From positions 124,001-188,000 of the forward strand of contig NZ_FONA01000001.1 in NCBI RefSeq assembly GCF_900112795.1: a stretch of 64,000 bases of DNA, read 5' to 3'. Numbering within the stretch: position 1 is the stretch's first letter; each line of letters begins with the position of its first letter. This document shows positions 16,918 through 28,206 of this stretch, in pieces. The translations under genes and the position numbers were made by a program. Below the pieces are notes generated by a model. That model ran no database searches, had not been told where the DNA came from, and was given only the letters and a program-made list of their open reading frames with translations. This stretch comes from Thermophagus xiamenensis (GTDB taxonomy: Bacteria > Bacteroidota > Bacteroidia > Bacteroidales > Marinilabiliaceae).

Positions 16918-17903
16918 TGAGAAATATGAAACCAACATTAACCGTTATTTGCCTTTTATTAAACTTAATTTTTAACAGTAATCGTCTTTCAGCTCAACCT
17001 GTTCCGGCTATAGATGAAAATATTCCTTACTTGGTAACCTTCGGTGGCGACGGTGACACCGCATGGGGTGATGACGATTTTTGCCAAATCATTTTTTTCT
17101 CTTTGCCGGAAACCTATGAACATCCCTTTTTTATCCGTGTATTTGACCCCGATATTTCAGAAGATATCGATGAACCAAAAGGCGAATGGGATACTATTAC
17201 GCGTTTTTCCATATATGGCGGGCAAGGAGCATGTTCAGAAGAAGATGCCCGACGTTCCAACCTAAAAGGCAATTACAATAGCGGTAATTTACTGGCCACC
17301 AAAACCTTTAATGCAAATCCAAGATATAACAATAATTGGTATACTTTTGGTCCTTTTAACCCTACCGAAGGAGAATTACTTCGCGACTATGGTGGATACA
17401 TTTTTAAACTAATAATAGAAGGTCTTTCAGGAGATGACGGAAACCTCTATAAATTATTTTTAACAACCGAAAGAGATGAAAACCGACCTGTAGAAGGCGC
17501 TTTTGCTTTCTATTTTAAATATAAATTCCGCCTCTACAATGATGTTAATGAAGTATCGCATATCTACCCATATATCACGTCTGACGTAATAGCAATAAAA
17601 CAAAGTAATTTTGATTGGGATAATGATGGTTTTATTCGCATCATATCTCCAGCAAAAAACGGAGAATTACTTAAAACATCGGGCGATGATCAATGGACCG
17701 AAAGTCGGCATACCATTACCAAAGAAGAACATAACAGCTCCCTGGATATTCAATTAATTAAAAGAAAGTCTCCTATGGTAAAAGACAATAATGTGGTTAT
17801 TTTTCTGGAAAACCAATATGGAGAATTGATGCCATTCTACAGCATTCCTATCGGAGGCATTCCTAAATATAAATATAGTATTGGCATCAAACCAAAGAAA
17901 TAA
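16914..17903 (+). CDS. Exported protein of unknown function in the T9SS-linked cluster
   Basis: A 329-residue protein with a signal peptide (LTVICLLLNLIFNSNRLSAQ, cleavage near residue 27). I do not recognise a named domain. The mature part is rich in aromatic and acidic residues and looks beta-rich (NIPYLVTFGGDGDTAWGDDD; FFIRVFDPDISEDIDEPKGE); the acidic loops might bind calcium. The ATGA overlap with the PD40/PKD gene and the 4-bp gap to the sensor at 17908 indicate one transcript. By context it is probably a periplasmic or surface component working with its neighbours. Confidence 0.75.
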   Translation: MMRNMKPTLTVICLLLNLIFNSNRLSAQPVPAIDENIPYLVTFGGDGDTAWGDDDFCQIIFFSLPETYEHPFFIRVFDPDISEDIDEPKGEWDTITRFSIYGGQGACSEEDARRSNLKGNYNSGNLLATKTFNANPRYNNNWYTFGPFNPTEGELLRDYGGYIFKLIIEGLSGDDGNLYKLFLTTERDENRPVEGAFAFYFKYKFRLYNDVNEVSHIYPYITSDVIAIKQSNFDWDNDGFIRIISPAKNGELLKTSGDDQWTESRHTITKEEHNSSLDIQLIKRKSPMVKDNNVVIFLENQYGELMPFYSIPIGGIPKYKYSIGIKPKK

Positions 17904-17907
17904 AATT

Positions 17908-20900
17908 ATGCGTATGGGAACCCGACCAAATAAATTGACTTTACTGATTGTTGTTCTGTTTTATATTCATTCTTACTTTCTCAAGGCGCAATCCTTCAGG
18001 TTTCAAACCTTTGATTCCAGTGTTGGGTTACCACAAAATTTTGTCTATGCTTTGGAACAAGACCAGAATGGCTATATTTGGATGGGAACAGGCGAGGGAT
18101 TGGTAAAATATAATGGATTAGAATTTAAAAATTATAATCAAACAGATTCATTAGCCGACGATTTTATAACTTCACTTCATATATCTTATAAAGGGACTTT
18201 ATGGATAGGCCACAACAACGGAGATATCACTCTTTATCAAAACAACCGTTTTATCCCTATTAGAATTTCTGAGACACAAAGTCCAGTTACGGCCATCAAA
18301 ACACTTAATAAGGAAACCATACTTTTCGCTTGCCAAAACGAAGGATTGATTCAACTTAATACAAACACCCTTGAATATAAACTACTAAACAATGAACTAT
18401 TAAAACAGAAACTCATATATTCTCTTGGAGTTCGAAATAAAATCCTTTTGGTTGGTACTTCAGAAGGCTTATATCGTATCACCCTATCACAAAAAAATAC
18501 CGTTGTTTCCACCACTAAGATATCAGAAATACCTTCTACTAAAATAAATTGTATCAACCCAAGAAAAGGAATAATTGATGACTACTGGATAGGGACAGAA
18601 GATTCCGGTTTTTATTTATACTCGGAAAGAGGCGACGAAACACGTCACATTGTAGACAATTCGTTTTGTCTGAAATTTGACATTCAGTGGGAAAACATAA
18701 AAGATATTGAAGAAGAGCCTAATGGAAACCTTCTATTAGCAACATGGGGAAATGGAGTCATCAAATTATTTTTCGATCCGGATGCACAAAAATATGTTGA
18801 TTCTTACAATTTTTCCATTGAAAACGGATTAAATAATAATTATACACGCGCTATACTGTGCGACCGAGAATCCAATTATTGGATAGCCACATATGGCGGT
18901 GGAACCACCCTGTTAACCAACCAGTATTATGTATTCTACCATCTTGAGACTATAGGTTTCGAAAAAAACAAATCGTTTTCTCTCTTTCGTCACGACAGCA
19001 CCTTGTGGTTGGGATTGGATAAAGGATTAATAAAAACAGATCCATATTGTTTAACCAATTTTGAGTATTATGATGCTGAATTAGGAATTCCCTACGATGA
19101 AATTACAGGATTGTATCAAACAGATGAAGGGACGGTTTTCGCAGCAAGTGGAAACAAAGGGTTATTCTACCGAAATAAAAACGAATTAAAGTTCCGCAGA
19201 TGGGTTTACTCAAATAACCAACTTTGTTTAAAAATACGAGACATTAAAGGTCATGGTGATAATGTTTACCTGGCTACTTACGGTGGTTTATTTATTATTA
19301 ATACTAAAACAAGGCAGATCGAACACCTCACTACCGAAAGAGGGCTACCGCACAATAGTATAAATTTTGTTTACATCGATAACCATAATAACCTTTGGAT
19401 AGGACCCAAAAATAGTGGTATATGCCAAATTAAAGATGCCCGAATCGAAATGCATAAAATTTCCGATTCGCCAGTTGATGTTTATGGCATGACCCAAACA
19501 TCTGACGGTTCCATTTGGTTGGCAACCAGAGGTCAGGGAGTCATTCATTATGCCAATGATTCGATTCACCACTTTACCGTTAATAACGGATTAGCCAAAA
19601 ATTTTTGTTACAGTATTTCTTCCGATAAAAATGACCGGATATGGGTGGCTCACCATCCCGGATTAAGTATGATTAATAGTAATACCGGGCAAGTTGAAAT
19701 TTACGGTCACAACCAAGGTGTTGGATATGACTTTTATCAAATTTGGAAAGACAGTGATGAAACATTATGGTTTGTGGGCGACCAAGGTGCTATTCATTAT
19801 TTCCCTAATAAACACAAAAAAAACTTAATACCTCCTGCGCTTAACTTTACTCAAATTTCTATATCTGGGAAAAATTATAATCCCGGTACCCCCATAAATT
19901 TGCCTTACCCTTATAGAAAAAACTACCAATTAAGATTTAAATTTATCGGCATCAGTTTCAAAAACCAAGATCAGGTAACATATCAATACCAATTGTTACG
20001 GAGCACTGATGAAGAAACATCCGATTGGATCGACTTGGGGAAAACCAACTTCAGGGAATATGATTTCCTCCCAAACGGTAATTATACACTTAAAGTAAGA
20101 GCTTGTAATGCCGATGGCGTAGTTTCGGATCCTATATCTTTAAGCTTCTCCATAGCTGCACCATTTTGGAAAAAACCTTGGTTTTATTTGGCCTTTATTG
20201 CACTATTGACCTATACCGTTTATTTAATTATAATTTCACGCGAAAAAAAATTAAAACGTCAAAAGGAACAACTACAGAGAGCTGTTGACATCCAAACCAT
20301 TCGGCTTAGAGAACAAAAAGCATTAATCGAAAAGAAAAATCGAGATATCACTGATAGCATCAATTATGCAAAAACCATTCAATCATCTATTTTACCCCCA
20401 ATTAGTGTTCTAAAATCATATTATCCAGAATCTTTCGTATTTTTTCAACCCCGCGACATAGTAAGTGGAGATTTTTATTGGTTCCATAAAGCCAAAAACC
20501 ACTTTATTTTAACCTGTGCAGATTGTACCGGACATGGTGTACCTGGGGCATTCATGTCAATGATTGGAAGCACATTGTTAAATGATATTGTAAAGCGAGA
20601 AAATGTTAATTCACCGGCAGCCCTGTTAGAACGTTTGGATTTAGAAATAAAAGTTTTGTTACAAAACAGTAAAAACAAAGAAAATACTCATGATGGGATG
20701 GATATTTCTGTAATTGATATTGAAATGACTACCAATAAAGTAAGGGTTGCCTCAGCAAAACGTCCGGTTTATTTATATCTCAATAATGAATTGGTTATTT
20801 ATAAAGGCAATCGTCGAAGTATTGGTGATTCATTAGTCGATGGTGATACCCCATTTGTAAACATGGAATATCAATGCCATCCCAACGATATTATTTATTT

Positions 20901-21102
20901 ATTTTCGGATGGTTTCTCCGACCAGTTTGGAGGCCCTAAAGAAAAGAAATTTATGAAAGTTGGTATACAAAAGATGTTAAAAGAAATTCATCACCTTCCA
21001 ATGGATGAACAATACAAAGCCGTACAAAAATACTTTCATGAATGGAAGGGTGACCTGGAACAAGTTGATGATGTTATATTCATGGGAATAAAACTACAAT
21101 AA
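17908..21102 (+). CDS. Two-component-propeller sensor with Y_Y_Y domain and SpoIIE-type PP2C phosphatase
   Basis: A 1064-residue transmembrane signal protein. It has a signal peptide (LTLLIVVLFYIHSYFLKAQ), then many Reg_prop propeller repeats over about 30-640, each with a G-x-I/L-W-h-G-T-type strand (NGYIWMGTGEGLVKYNG, GTLWIGHNNGDITLY, NNLWIGPKNSGI, GSIWLATRGQGVIHY). A Y_Y_Y domain follows (about 650-755), then one membrane helix (PWFYLAFIALLTYTVYLIII), a coiled coil, and a cytoplasmic SpoIIE/PP2C domain with SGDFYWFH, CADCTGHGVPGAFMSMIG, DGMDISVIDI and YLFSDGFSDQFGG, so the metal-binding Asp residues are present. It probably senses a periplasmic ligand and dephosphorylates a partner Ser/Thr protein. 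The usual histidine kinase output is replaced by a phosphatase. ATG 17908 was chosen over TTG 17881. Confidence 0.88.
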   Translation: MRMGTRPNKLTLLIVVLFYIHSYFLKAQSFRFQTFDSSVGLPQNFVYALEQDQNGYIWMGTGEGLVKYNGLEFKNYNQTDSLADDFITSLHISYKGTLWIGHNNGDITLYQNNRFIPIRISETQSPVTAIKTLNKETILFACQNEGLIQLNTNTLEYKLLNNELLKQKLIYSLGVRNKILLVGTSEGLYRITLSQKNTVVSTTKISEIPSTKINCINPRKGIIDDYWIGTEDSGFYLYSERGDETRHIVDNSFCLKFDIQWENIKDIEEEPNGNLLLATWGNGVIKLFFDPDAQKYVDSYNFSIENGLNNNYTRAILCDRESNYWIATYGGGTTLLTNQYYVFYHLETIGFEKNKSFSLFRHDSTLWLGLDKGLIKTDPYCLTNFEYYDAELGIPYDEITGLYQTDEGTVFAASGNKGLFYRNKNELKFRRWVYSNNQLCLKIRDIKGHGDNVYLATYGGLFIINTKTRQIEHLTTERGLPHNSINFVYIDNHNNLWIGPKNSGICQIKDARIEMHKISDSPVDVYGMTQTSDGSIWLATRGQGVIHYANDSIHHFTVNNGLAKNFCYSISSDKNDRIWVAHHPGLSMINSNTGQVEIYGHNQGVGYDFYQIWKDSDETLWFVGDQGAIHYFPNKHKKNLIPPALNFTQISISGKNYNPGTPINLPYPYRKNYQLRFKFIGISFKNQDQVTYQYQLLRSTDEETSDWIDLGKTNFREYDFLPNGNYTLKVRACNADGVVSDPISLSFSIAAPFWKKPWFYLAFIALLTYTVYLIIISREKKLKRQKEQLQRAVDIQTIRLREQKALIEKKNRDITDSINYAKTIQSSILPPISVLKSYYPESFVFFQPRDIVSGDFYWFHKAKNHFILTCADCTGHGVPGAFMSMIGSTLLNDIVKRENVNSPAALLERLDLEIKVLLQNSKNKENTHDGMDISVIDIEMTTNKVRVASAKRPVYLYLNNELVIYKGNRRSIGDSLVDGDTPFVNMEYQCHPNDIIYLFSDGFSDQFGGPKEKKFMKVGIQKMLKEIHHLPMDEQYKAVQKYFHEWKGDLEQVDDVIFMGIKLQ

Positions 21103-21121
21103 AATCAACACAAAATATAAA

Positions 21122-21781
21122 TTAATCAATCCATCCGATAATAGTCTGTTTTCCTTTTACCTTTTGTCCGGGTTTAACATCAATTCGGCTGTCAAGAGGA
21201 AGAAAAATATCAACGCGTGAACCAAATTTAATAAAACCTAATTGTTGCCCCTGCGTCACTGATTCCCCTTCTTTGGCATAACAAACAATCCTACGGGCAA
21301 GAGCACCAGCCACCTGACGAACCACAATGTTTTTTTGCTCCTTTGTTTCTATTGCAATGGTTGTACGCTCATTTTCGAAAGAGGCTTTGGGGAGATAAGC
21401 TGCTTTAAAACGTCCGGAATGATGTTTCACGTAACGTATTATTCCCGATATGGGAAACCAGTTAATATGAACATTAAAAACTGACATAAATACAGACACC
21501 TGTATACATTTATCCTTCAAAAATTCATTTTCTTCAGTTTCCTCAATCACAACTATTTTCCCGTCGGCAGGTGATATAATTGCTTTGTCTTGCAAATAAA
21601 TGCTACGTTTGGGGCTACGAAAAAAAGCAGCAAAAAACACAAACAGAAGGGATGATAACAGAATCGTCCATTTCAATACTGAAACAGGAGAATCCATAAA
21701 AAAATAAATAGCTGCATTACTTCCAATCAATATCAAAAAAATAACGGTTAATATTACAAAACCTTCTTTGTGAATAGTCAT
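21122..21781 (-). CDS. psd: Phosphatidylserine decarboxylase proenzyme
   Basis: Makes phosphatidylethanolamine from phosphatidylserine at the inner membrane. The protein is 219 residues, the short PSD-A type. Two hydrophobic N-terminal helices cover about 8-50 (VILTVIFLILIGSNAAIYFF). Then come AIISPADGKIVVIEE, the core SVFMSVFNVHINWFPISG (His ligand region) and the self-cleavage motif FIKFGSRVDIFLP, in which Ser188 becomes the pyruvoyl group. It lies 31 bp downstream of cdsA on the same strand, a functionally sensible pair: CdsA makes CDP-diacylglycerol, upstream of phosphatidylserine. Confidence 0.94.
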   Translation of the reverse strand: MTIHKEGFVILTVIFLILIGSNAAIYFFMDSPVSVLKWTILLSSLLFVFFAAFFRSPKRSIYLQDKAIISPADGKIVVIEETEENEFLKDKCIQVSVFMSVFNVHINWFPISGIIRYVKHHSGRFKAAYLPKASFENERTTIAIETKEQKNIVVRQVAGALARRIVCYAKEGESVTQGQQLGFIKFGSRVDIFLPLDSRIDVKPGQKVKGKQTIIGWID

Positions 21782-21812
21782 AGATAATTAAGTTTAAAAA
21801 AGACGTGCAAAA

Positions 21813-22619
21813 TTAACAAAATAAAAGGTAGCAACTTACCGCCGGGGCAGAGAAAAAGACTCCATCAAACCGATCGAGCACGCCCCCATGACCGGGAAAT
21901 ACTTTCCCTGAATCCTTTACATTAACACTACGTTTCAACATGGATTCTATCAAATCACCATAGGTCCCCAATACTCCCACCAAACCTCCAACAACAATCC
22001 AATCTTTAAGACTCAAAATACCCAAATAGTAAAAACTCGCAATACTCACTAAAATTGTAATTAAAAATCCGCCCACTGCGCCTTCCCAACTTTTTGCCGG
22101 TGAAACACTTGGAAACAATTTGTGTCGACCCCAGAGCGACCCCGTAATGTATGCGCCGGAATCATTGGCCCATACCAAAAGAAAAAAACCTATCAACATA
22201 TTAGGGTTATATTTCCCCCCAAAAAACGCCAAATGATGCAAAAAAGCAAAAGGCAAGGCCACATATAGAGGTGTAACTAACGTTGTGGCTATGTTAAGAA
22301 GCGAATTTTTATTATTCAAATATAACTCAGAAAGGAAGGCCCCACCGACAAGTGGTACAATAATTACCATCCATTGTGACGGCATATCAGCATAAAAAAA
22401 ACCAAAACTTCCCAAATATAAACTCAACCCAATAGTTATTGCCCAGAATAATCTCACGTTTACATCAACCGCTCTTAACATTCGAATAAATTCATACGTG
22501 CCAAGCAAAATAACAATCGCAAATATGGTCATGTATGCCAGCGGATTCCATAATAGTCCGATAACTATTGCCAAAACAAAAAGAAATCCTGTAATGGTAC
22601 GTTGCAAAAAATTACTCAT
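21813..22619 (-). CDS. cdsA: Phosphatidate cytidylyltransferase
   Basis: Converts phosphatidic acid and CTP into CDP-diacylglycerol, the precursor of all bacterial phospholipids, in the inner membrane. It is 268 residues with about eight hydrophobic segments. The family signature lies near the C-terminus: KRSVNVKDSGKVFPGHGG followed by VLDRFDG, preceded by SPAKSWEGAVGGF. The start MSNFLQRTITGF is typical. It sits between a LutC-domain gene and psd, all on the minus strand, in a gene order (rsfS, ftsH, LutC-like, cdsA, psd) recurrent in Bacteroidota. Confidence 0.95.
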   Translation of the reverse strand: MSNFLQRTITGFLFVLAIVIGLLWNPLAYMTIFAIVILLGTYEFIRMLRAVDVNVRLFWAITIGLSLYLGSFGFFYADMPSQWMVIIVPLVGGAFLSELYLNNKNSLLNIATTLVTPLYVALPFAFLHHLAFFGGKYNPNMLIGFFLLVWANDSGAYITGSLWGRHKLFPSVSPAKSWEGAVGGFLITILVSIASFYYLGILSLKDWIVVGGLVGVLGTYGDLIESMLKRSVNVKDSGKVFPGHGGVLDRFDGVFFSAPAVSCYLLFC

Positions 22620-22706
22620 AAAAAAAATATTATCATCACCAAAACCCCTATTCTAAAATGGCCTGTTAAAATTATCCATGCTTACCAATAGTCACTTTGG
22701 ATGGCT

Positions 22707-23322
22707 TTAATAAATTATAGTTATTAACTCACGTGGACCATGAGCTCCCATAACGAGCGTCTTTTCGATATCAGCTGTACGACTGGGCCCGGATATCAGT
22801 GAAATTTGGGAAGGTCGACCTCCATATTTGTTTTCAATCTTTTCGAGACCATCCTTAATGGAATCCACAAGAAGGTCTTTACCAGCTATAACCACATGTA
22901 TAGGGGGAAATATGTTAATCTTGCGACCCGAAGCGGCACTGGAAACCAGAATACTACCCGTTAAGGCAATCAAAGCTTCACAACTTGTCAAGCCCACACT
23001 TATATCCTCATCTTCTTCGCCAGGAACACACTCCGATACCGGGAGATCCAACTCCAGGCACTTTTTCTTCAACTCCTCATCGGCAACCCAAAACTGCTTC
23101 CACCCTCTTTCCTGCTTAAGTTTTCCCAGCCTCGTCCAGGCAGCGACCTCATTATTCTCAATAAAAACCTGGCCCCCCAGACTTTCAAGTTCTTGTTTAA
23201 AATAAGCAGGAGGATCCGAAATGGTGTCAAAAACATTGCCTTCCGGAACAGTTTCCGACCATCGGTCTTCCCATGCCCGCTTACCTGCTTTACGCAAGTT
23301 TGAAAGTATGATTTCTCTTGAA

Positions 23323-23351
<29 letters not shown>
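22707..23351 (-). CDS. LutC/YkgG-domain (lactate utilisation type) protein
   Basis: A 214-residue cytoplasmic protein of the LutC/YkgG (DUF162) family. Family hallmarks are TSCEALIALTGSILVSSAAS (about 122-141), NIFPPIHVVI and SGPSRTADIEKTLVMGAHGP (about 187-206). In lactate-oxidising bacteria LutC works with LutA and LutB, but no lutA or lutB is nearby here. The gene instead overlaps the 3' end of ftsH by 29 bp and precedes cdsA, a position seen in many Bacteroidota, so a lactate role should not be assumed. The overlap suggests translational coupling with FtsH. Confidence 0.85.
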
Positions 23352-25485
<2,134 letters not shown>

Positions 25486-25513
25486 ATAAAAAAAACACTA
25501 ATAAGTAATCTGT

Positions 25514-25894
25514 TTAAAATAAATTTTCTATATCAGCTCTGTCGGCATCAGCCCACAAATCTTCCAAATTATAATAATGCCTTGTAGCACTTTGAAATAC
25601 ATGCACCACTACATCCAAATAATCCAACAATATCCATTCTGCGTTTTCCCTCCCTTCAACATGAAGGGGCTTTTCACCGGCATTTTTTCTAACCACTTCT
25701 TCTACTGATTCGGCAACAGCATCAACATGAATATTGCTATCCCCTTCACAAATTACGAAATACTCAGCAATACTGTTTTCAATACATCTGAGATCAAGAA
25801 TGGTAATATTCTTCCCTTTTTTTTCTTGTATTCCTTCAATTACTGCTTTTACCAATTTATCGGTTAAAATAACTTCACTCTTATTTCCTGTCAT
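25514..25894 (-). CDS. rsfS: Ribosome silencing factor RsfS
   Basis: Binds ribosomal protein uL14 and blocks joining of the 30S and 50S subunits when nutrients are low. The start ATG at 25894 gives 126 residues (MTGNKSEVILTDKLVKAVIE and on), the usual size; a longer frame from 25942 adds 16 residues that do not look conserved. Diagnostic sequence: VKAVIEGIQEKKGKNITILD, SIAEYFVICEGDSNIHVDAV and WILLDYLDVVVHVF. It lies 28 bp upstream of ftsH. On the other side, an approximately 520-bp gap separates it from the divergent birA. Confidence 0.95.
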   Translation of the reverse strand: MTGNKSEVILTDKLVKAVIEGIQEKKGKNITILDLRCIENSIAEYFVICEGDSNIHVDAVAESVEEVVRKNAGEKPLHVEGRENAEWILLDYLDVVVHVFQSATRHYYNLEDLWADADRADIENLF

Positions 25895-26415
25895 TAACAA
25901 ATTTGTTTTTTCCAACTTTAATATCTGGCCAATTGTATACAATTTATATGATAGTAATCTTTCTAGTTAGAGGTTTAACTTACATTCTACCCTCTTTAAT
26001 TGTTCAACTAAAACTCAAATAAATTTTAGGTTCAATCTGAAAAGTCACAATTAATCCTCTTGGCTCCATAGTTCTACATTGTTTCATCAACCATAAAATT
26101 TATTTTATTCCCTGATGGAATTCACCTGGCTTAAGTTTATATATTTTACTTATTGTTAGGCAACCTTCTTAGTCATGCTCCTTTTATTGCTGTTTTCTGG
26201 TACAATTTAATTGATTTTTCTGGCACCAATTTCTTAACATGCAGATTTAAAATTATCAATTTTATTAAATTACTCATCCCTATGCCACAAACTGGAAAAA
26301 ACAATGCCAAACTTAATTTGCCTTCAAAGATAATACTTTAATAGAACATATATGCCTATTTTTGTCATCAGCCATCTCAGCGGATGACAAAATGACTTAA
26401 TAAATAACCAGAATT
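25895..26415. other. Divergent intergenic region between rsfS and birA
   Basis: No gene is supported in these 521 bp; a short open frame at 26153-26341 shows no coding character. It is AT-rich and must hold the promoters for both directions. It also contains a dispersed-repeat-like stretch at about 26156-26190 (GGCAACCTTCTTAGTCATGC), similar to one near 34985, and the hairpin described separately at 26353-26392. Confidence 0.5.
26353..26392. promoter_or_regulatory. Perfect inverted repeat upstream of birA
   Basis: TTTTGTCATC and GATGACAAAA flank a 13-base loop, giving a perfect 10-bp stem 24-60 bp upstream of the birA start. It lies between two divergent genes. It could be an operator for a dimeric regulator or part of the birA leader; as a terminator it would have no gene to end in either direction. 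BirA here has no DNA-binding domain, so it is not an obvious BirA operator. Confidence 0.4.
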
Positions 26416-27156
26416 ATGGAGCCAATTCCGGAAATAATCCAATTAAAAAGTATCCCATCGACCAATTCCTATTTAAAAGAGCTTTTAAAACAACGAAATC
26501 TTGCCGAATGTTCTGTAGTTATCACTCATAATCAAACCAGAGGTAGAGGCCAAATCGGTAATTCATGGGAATCAGAGCCAGGGAAAAATCTTACCTTTTC
26601 GATTGTATTCTATCCCGATATTATTCCAGCATCTCACCAATTCATCTTTTCAAAAACCATATCTGTAGCACTGGCTGTTGCCCTTGAGGAGTTTATCACA
26701 CCCATAGACATTAAATGGCCTAATGACCTCTATTATCAACATCAAAAACTGGGAGGAATTCTGATTGAGAATTCCCTTGAAGGCAACAGCATTAGTCAGT
26801 CGGTCGTGGGAATCGGAATAAATGTTAATCAAACGTCATTTTCTGCTATTGTCCCCAATGGTATCTCAATGAAAATGATTTCTGGGAAAGAATGGAACCT
26901 GCAAACCATTTTTCAAAAACTTCATGAATCATTAATTAAATTTTATCAAGAATTAATCGAAGGCAATACCACAACCATAGAAGAACAATACCTGTCACAT
27001 CTCTATCGAAAATCAGGTTATTTCAAATATCGTGACAAAAATGGAGAGTTTTTGGCAACCATTTCGACCATAGAACCTTCCGGACATCTATGTTTAAAAC
27101 GACCGGATCAAACCATTTCGAAATATGCTTTTAAAGAAGTAGAATTTATTCTTTAG
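26416..27156 (+). CDS. birA: Biotin-[acetyl-CoA-carboxylase] ligase (class I, no DNA-binding domain)
   Basis: Attaches biotin to the carboxyl-carrier protein of biotin-dependent carboxylases through biotinyl-AMP. The 246 residues hold only the catalytic and SH3-like C-terminal domains. The biotin-binding loop is RGRGQIGNSWESEPG (about 42-56), and KWPNDLYY with KLGGILIEN (catalytic Lys region) lies near 95-115. The HTH domain that makes E. coli BirA a repressor is missing, as is usual in Bacteroidota, so it should not regulate biotin genes itself. It is divergent from rsfS and convergent with the small SRPBCC gene downstream, 3 bp away. Confidence 0.93.
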   Translation: MEPIPEIIQLKSIPSTNSYLKELLKQRNLAECSVVITHNQTRGRGQIGNSWESEPGKNLTFSIVFYPDIIPASHQFIFSKTISVALAVALEEFITPIDIKWPNDLYYQHQKLGGILIENSLEGNSISQSVVGIGINVNQTSFSAIVPNGISMKMISGKEWNLQTIFQKLHESLIKFYQELIEGNTTTIEEQYLSHLYRKSGYFKYRDKNGEFLATISTIEPSGHLCLKRPDQTISKYAFKEVEFIL

Positions 27157-27159
27157 AAA

Positions 27160-27564
27160 TTAGTAGGTATGCGAAGCAATAGCTTCTGCAAGAAGGCCAA
27201 CAAATTTCTTTAAGGGACCACTAGCCACCATCTTTAGCATGGGATTTAGATCGGCATCTAATGTTACCTTAATTTTTGTGGTCGATGAATCTATTTCCTT
27301 CAATTGAACCCATAGAAAAAAATTAAACGGGACAGAACCATCGGCCGTATACTTTACCATTTTATCAGCATCTTTGTTAACAATTTTTAATCCAAACTGT
27401 CCTAAACCTACAACTTCGAATCGACAACTATCTCCAAAACTTTGCCAATTACTTATCTTATCTTCTGGAAGAAGATGGTCAAAATTATCGAAATTGGAAA
27501 GCACCTGATAGATCGCAGAGGCAGGCTGATTAACATCTTTTATTTCGCTTTCAAATCGTGTCAT
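27160..27564 (-). CDS. SRPBCC (START-like) family protein
   Basis: A 134-residue protein of the SRPBCC/polyketide-cyclase-like superfamily: N-terminal FESEIKDVNQPASAIYQVLS with the FDHLLPED segment, then strand-rich sequence (ADLNPMLKMVASGPLKKFVG) and a C-terminal helix. These folds bind hydrophobic ligands in a pocket; no substrate can be named. The start ATG at 27564 overlaps the pyrE stop codon (ATGA), which indicates translational coupling; an upstream ATG at 27579 would give a longer overlap. The pair pyrE then SRPBCC is recurrent in Bacteroidota. Confidence 0.8.
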   Translation of the reverse strand: MTRFESEIKDVNQPASAIYQVLSNFDNFDHLLPEDKISNWQSFGDSCRFEVVGLGQFGLKIVNKDADKMVKYTADGSVPFNFFLWVQLKEIDSSTTKIKVTLDADLNPMLKMVASGPLKKFVGLLAEAIASHTY

Positions 27565-28199
27565 AATGATGGTTTCCAATTTTCAGGATCTTCTTTCCAT
27601 TTCGCCAAGGCACTCAAATCATCACCAGAGATATATCCCCCTTCAACAGCTGTTTTAATAAGGGTTTGATAATTACTCAATGTTTCAAATTCTACGTTTG
27701 CTTTCGAAAAATTATCTTCAGCAACTTTAAATCCATAAGTAAAGATAGCCATCATCCCCAGTACTTCACCACCGTTATTTCTCAAAGCTTCAACAGCTTT
27801 AAGACTACTACCGCCGGTAGAAATAAGATCTTCTATAACTACTACTTTTTGTCCGGGTTTTAAATCACCCTCAATTAAATTTTCCAGACCATGTCCTTTA
27901 GGGCTCGACCGGACATAAACAAAGGGTTTCCCCAACAAATCAGCTACCATAGCGCCCTGAGCTATAGCCCCGGTAGCCACACCAGCTATTACGTCTACCT
28001 CAGGCCAACGTTCCATAATACGCCTGGCAAATTGTATTTTTATAAAATTCCGAATATTTGGATAAGAAAGAGTTTGCCTGTTATCGCAATAAATAGGGGA
28101 TACCCATCCCGAAGCCCAGGTAAATGGGTTTGCAGGTTGCAGTTTTATTGCTTTTATTTGCAATAATTGGCCAGCAATTATTTCTTCTAACTTTTTCAT
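27561..28199 (-). CDS. pyrE: Orotate phosphoribosyltransferase
   Basis: Converts orotate and PRPP to orotidine 5'-monophosphate in pyrimidine synthesis. From ATG 28199 the protein is 212 residues. It has the PRPP-binding motif KVVVIEDLISTGGSSLKAVE (about 115-134), FVYVRSSPKGHGLENLIEG (flexible loop with catalytic Lys/His) and NPFTWASGWVSPIYCDNRQT near the N-terminus. The start codon overlaps that of the divergent Nudix gene by two bases if that gene starts at 28198, leaving no room for a conventional shared promoter between them; promoters must lie inside the opposite reading frames. Confidence 0.95.
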   Translation of the reverse strand: MKKLEEIIAGQLLQIKAIKLQPANPFTWASGWVSPIYCDNRQTLSYPNIRNFIKIQFARRIMERWPEVDVIAGVATGAIAQGAMVADLLGKPFVYVRSSPKGHGLENLIEGDLKPGQKVVVIEDLISTGGSSLKAVEALRNNGGEVLGMMAIFTYGFKVAEDNFSKANVEFETLSNYQTLIKTAVEGGYISGDDLSALAKWKEDPENWKPSL

Positions 28200-28206
28200 G
28201 ACGCAA

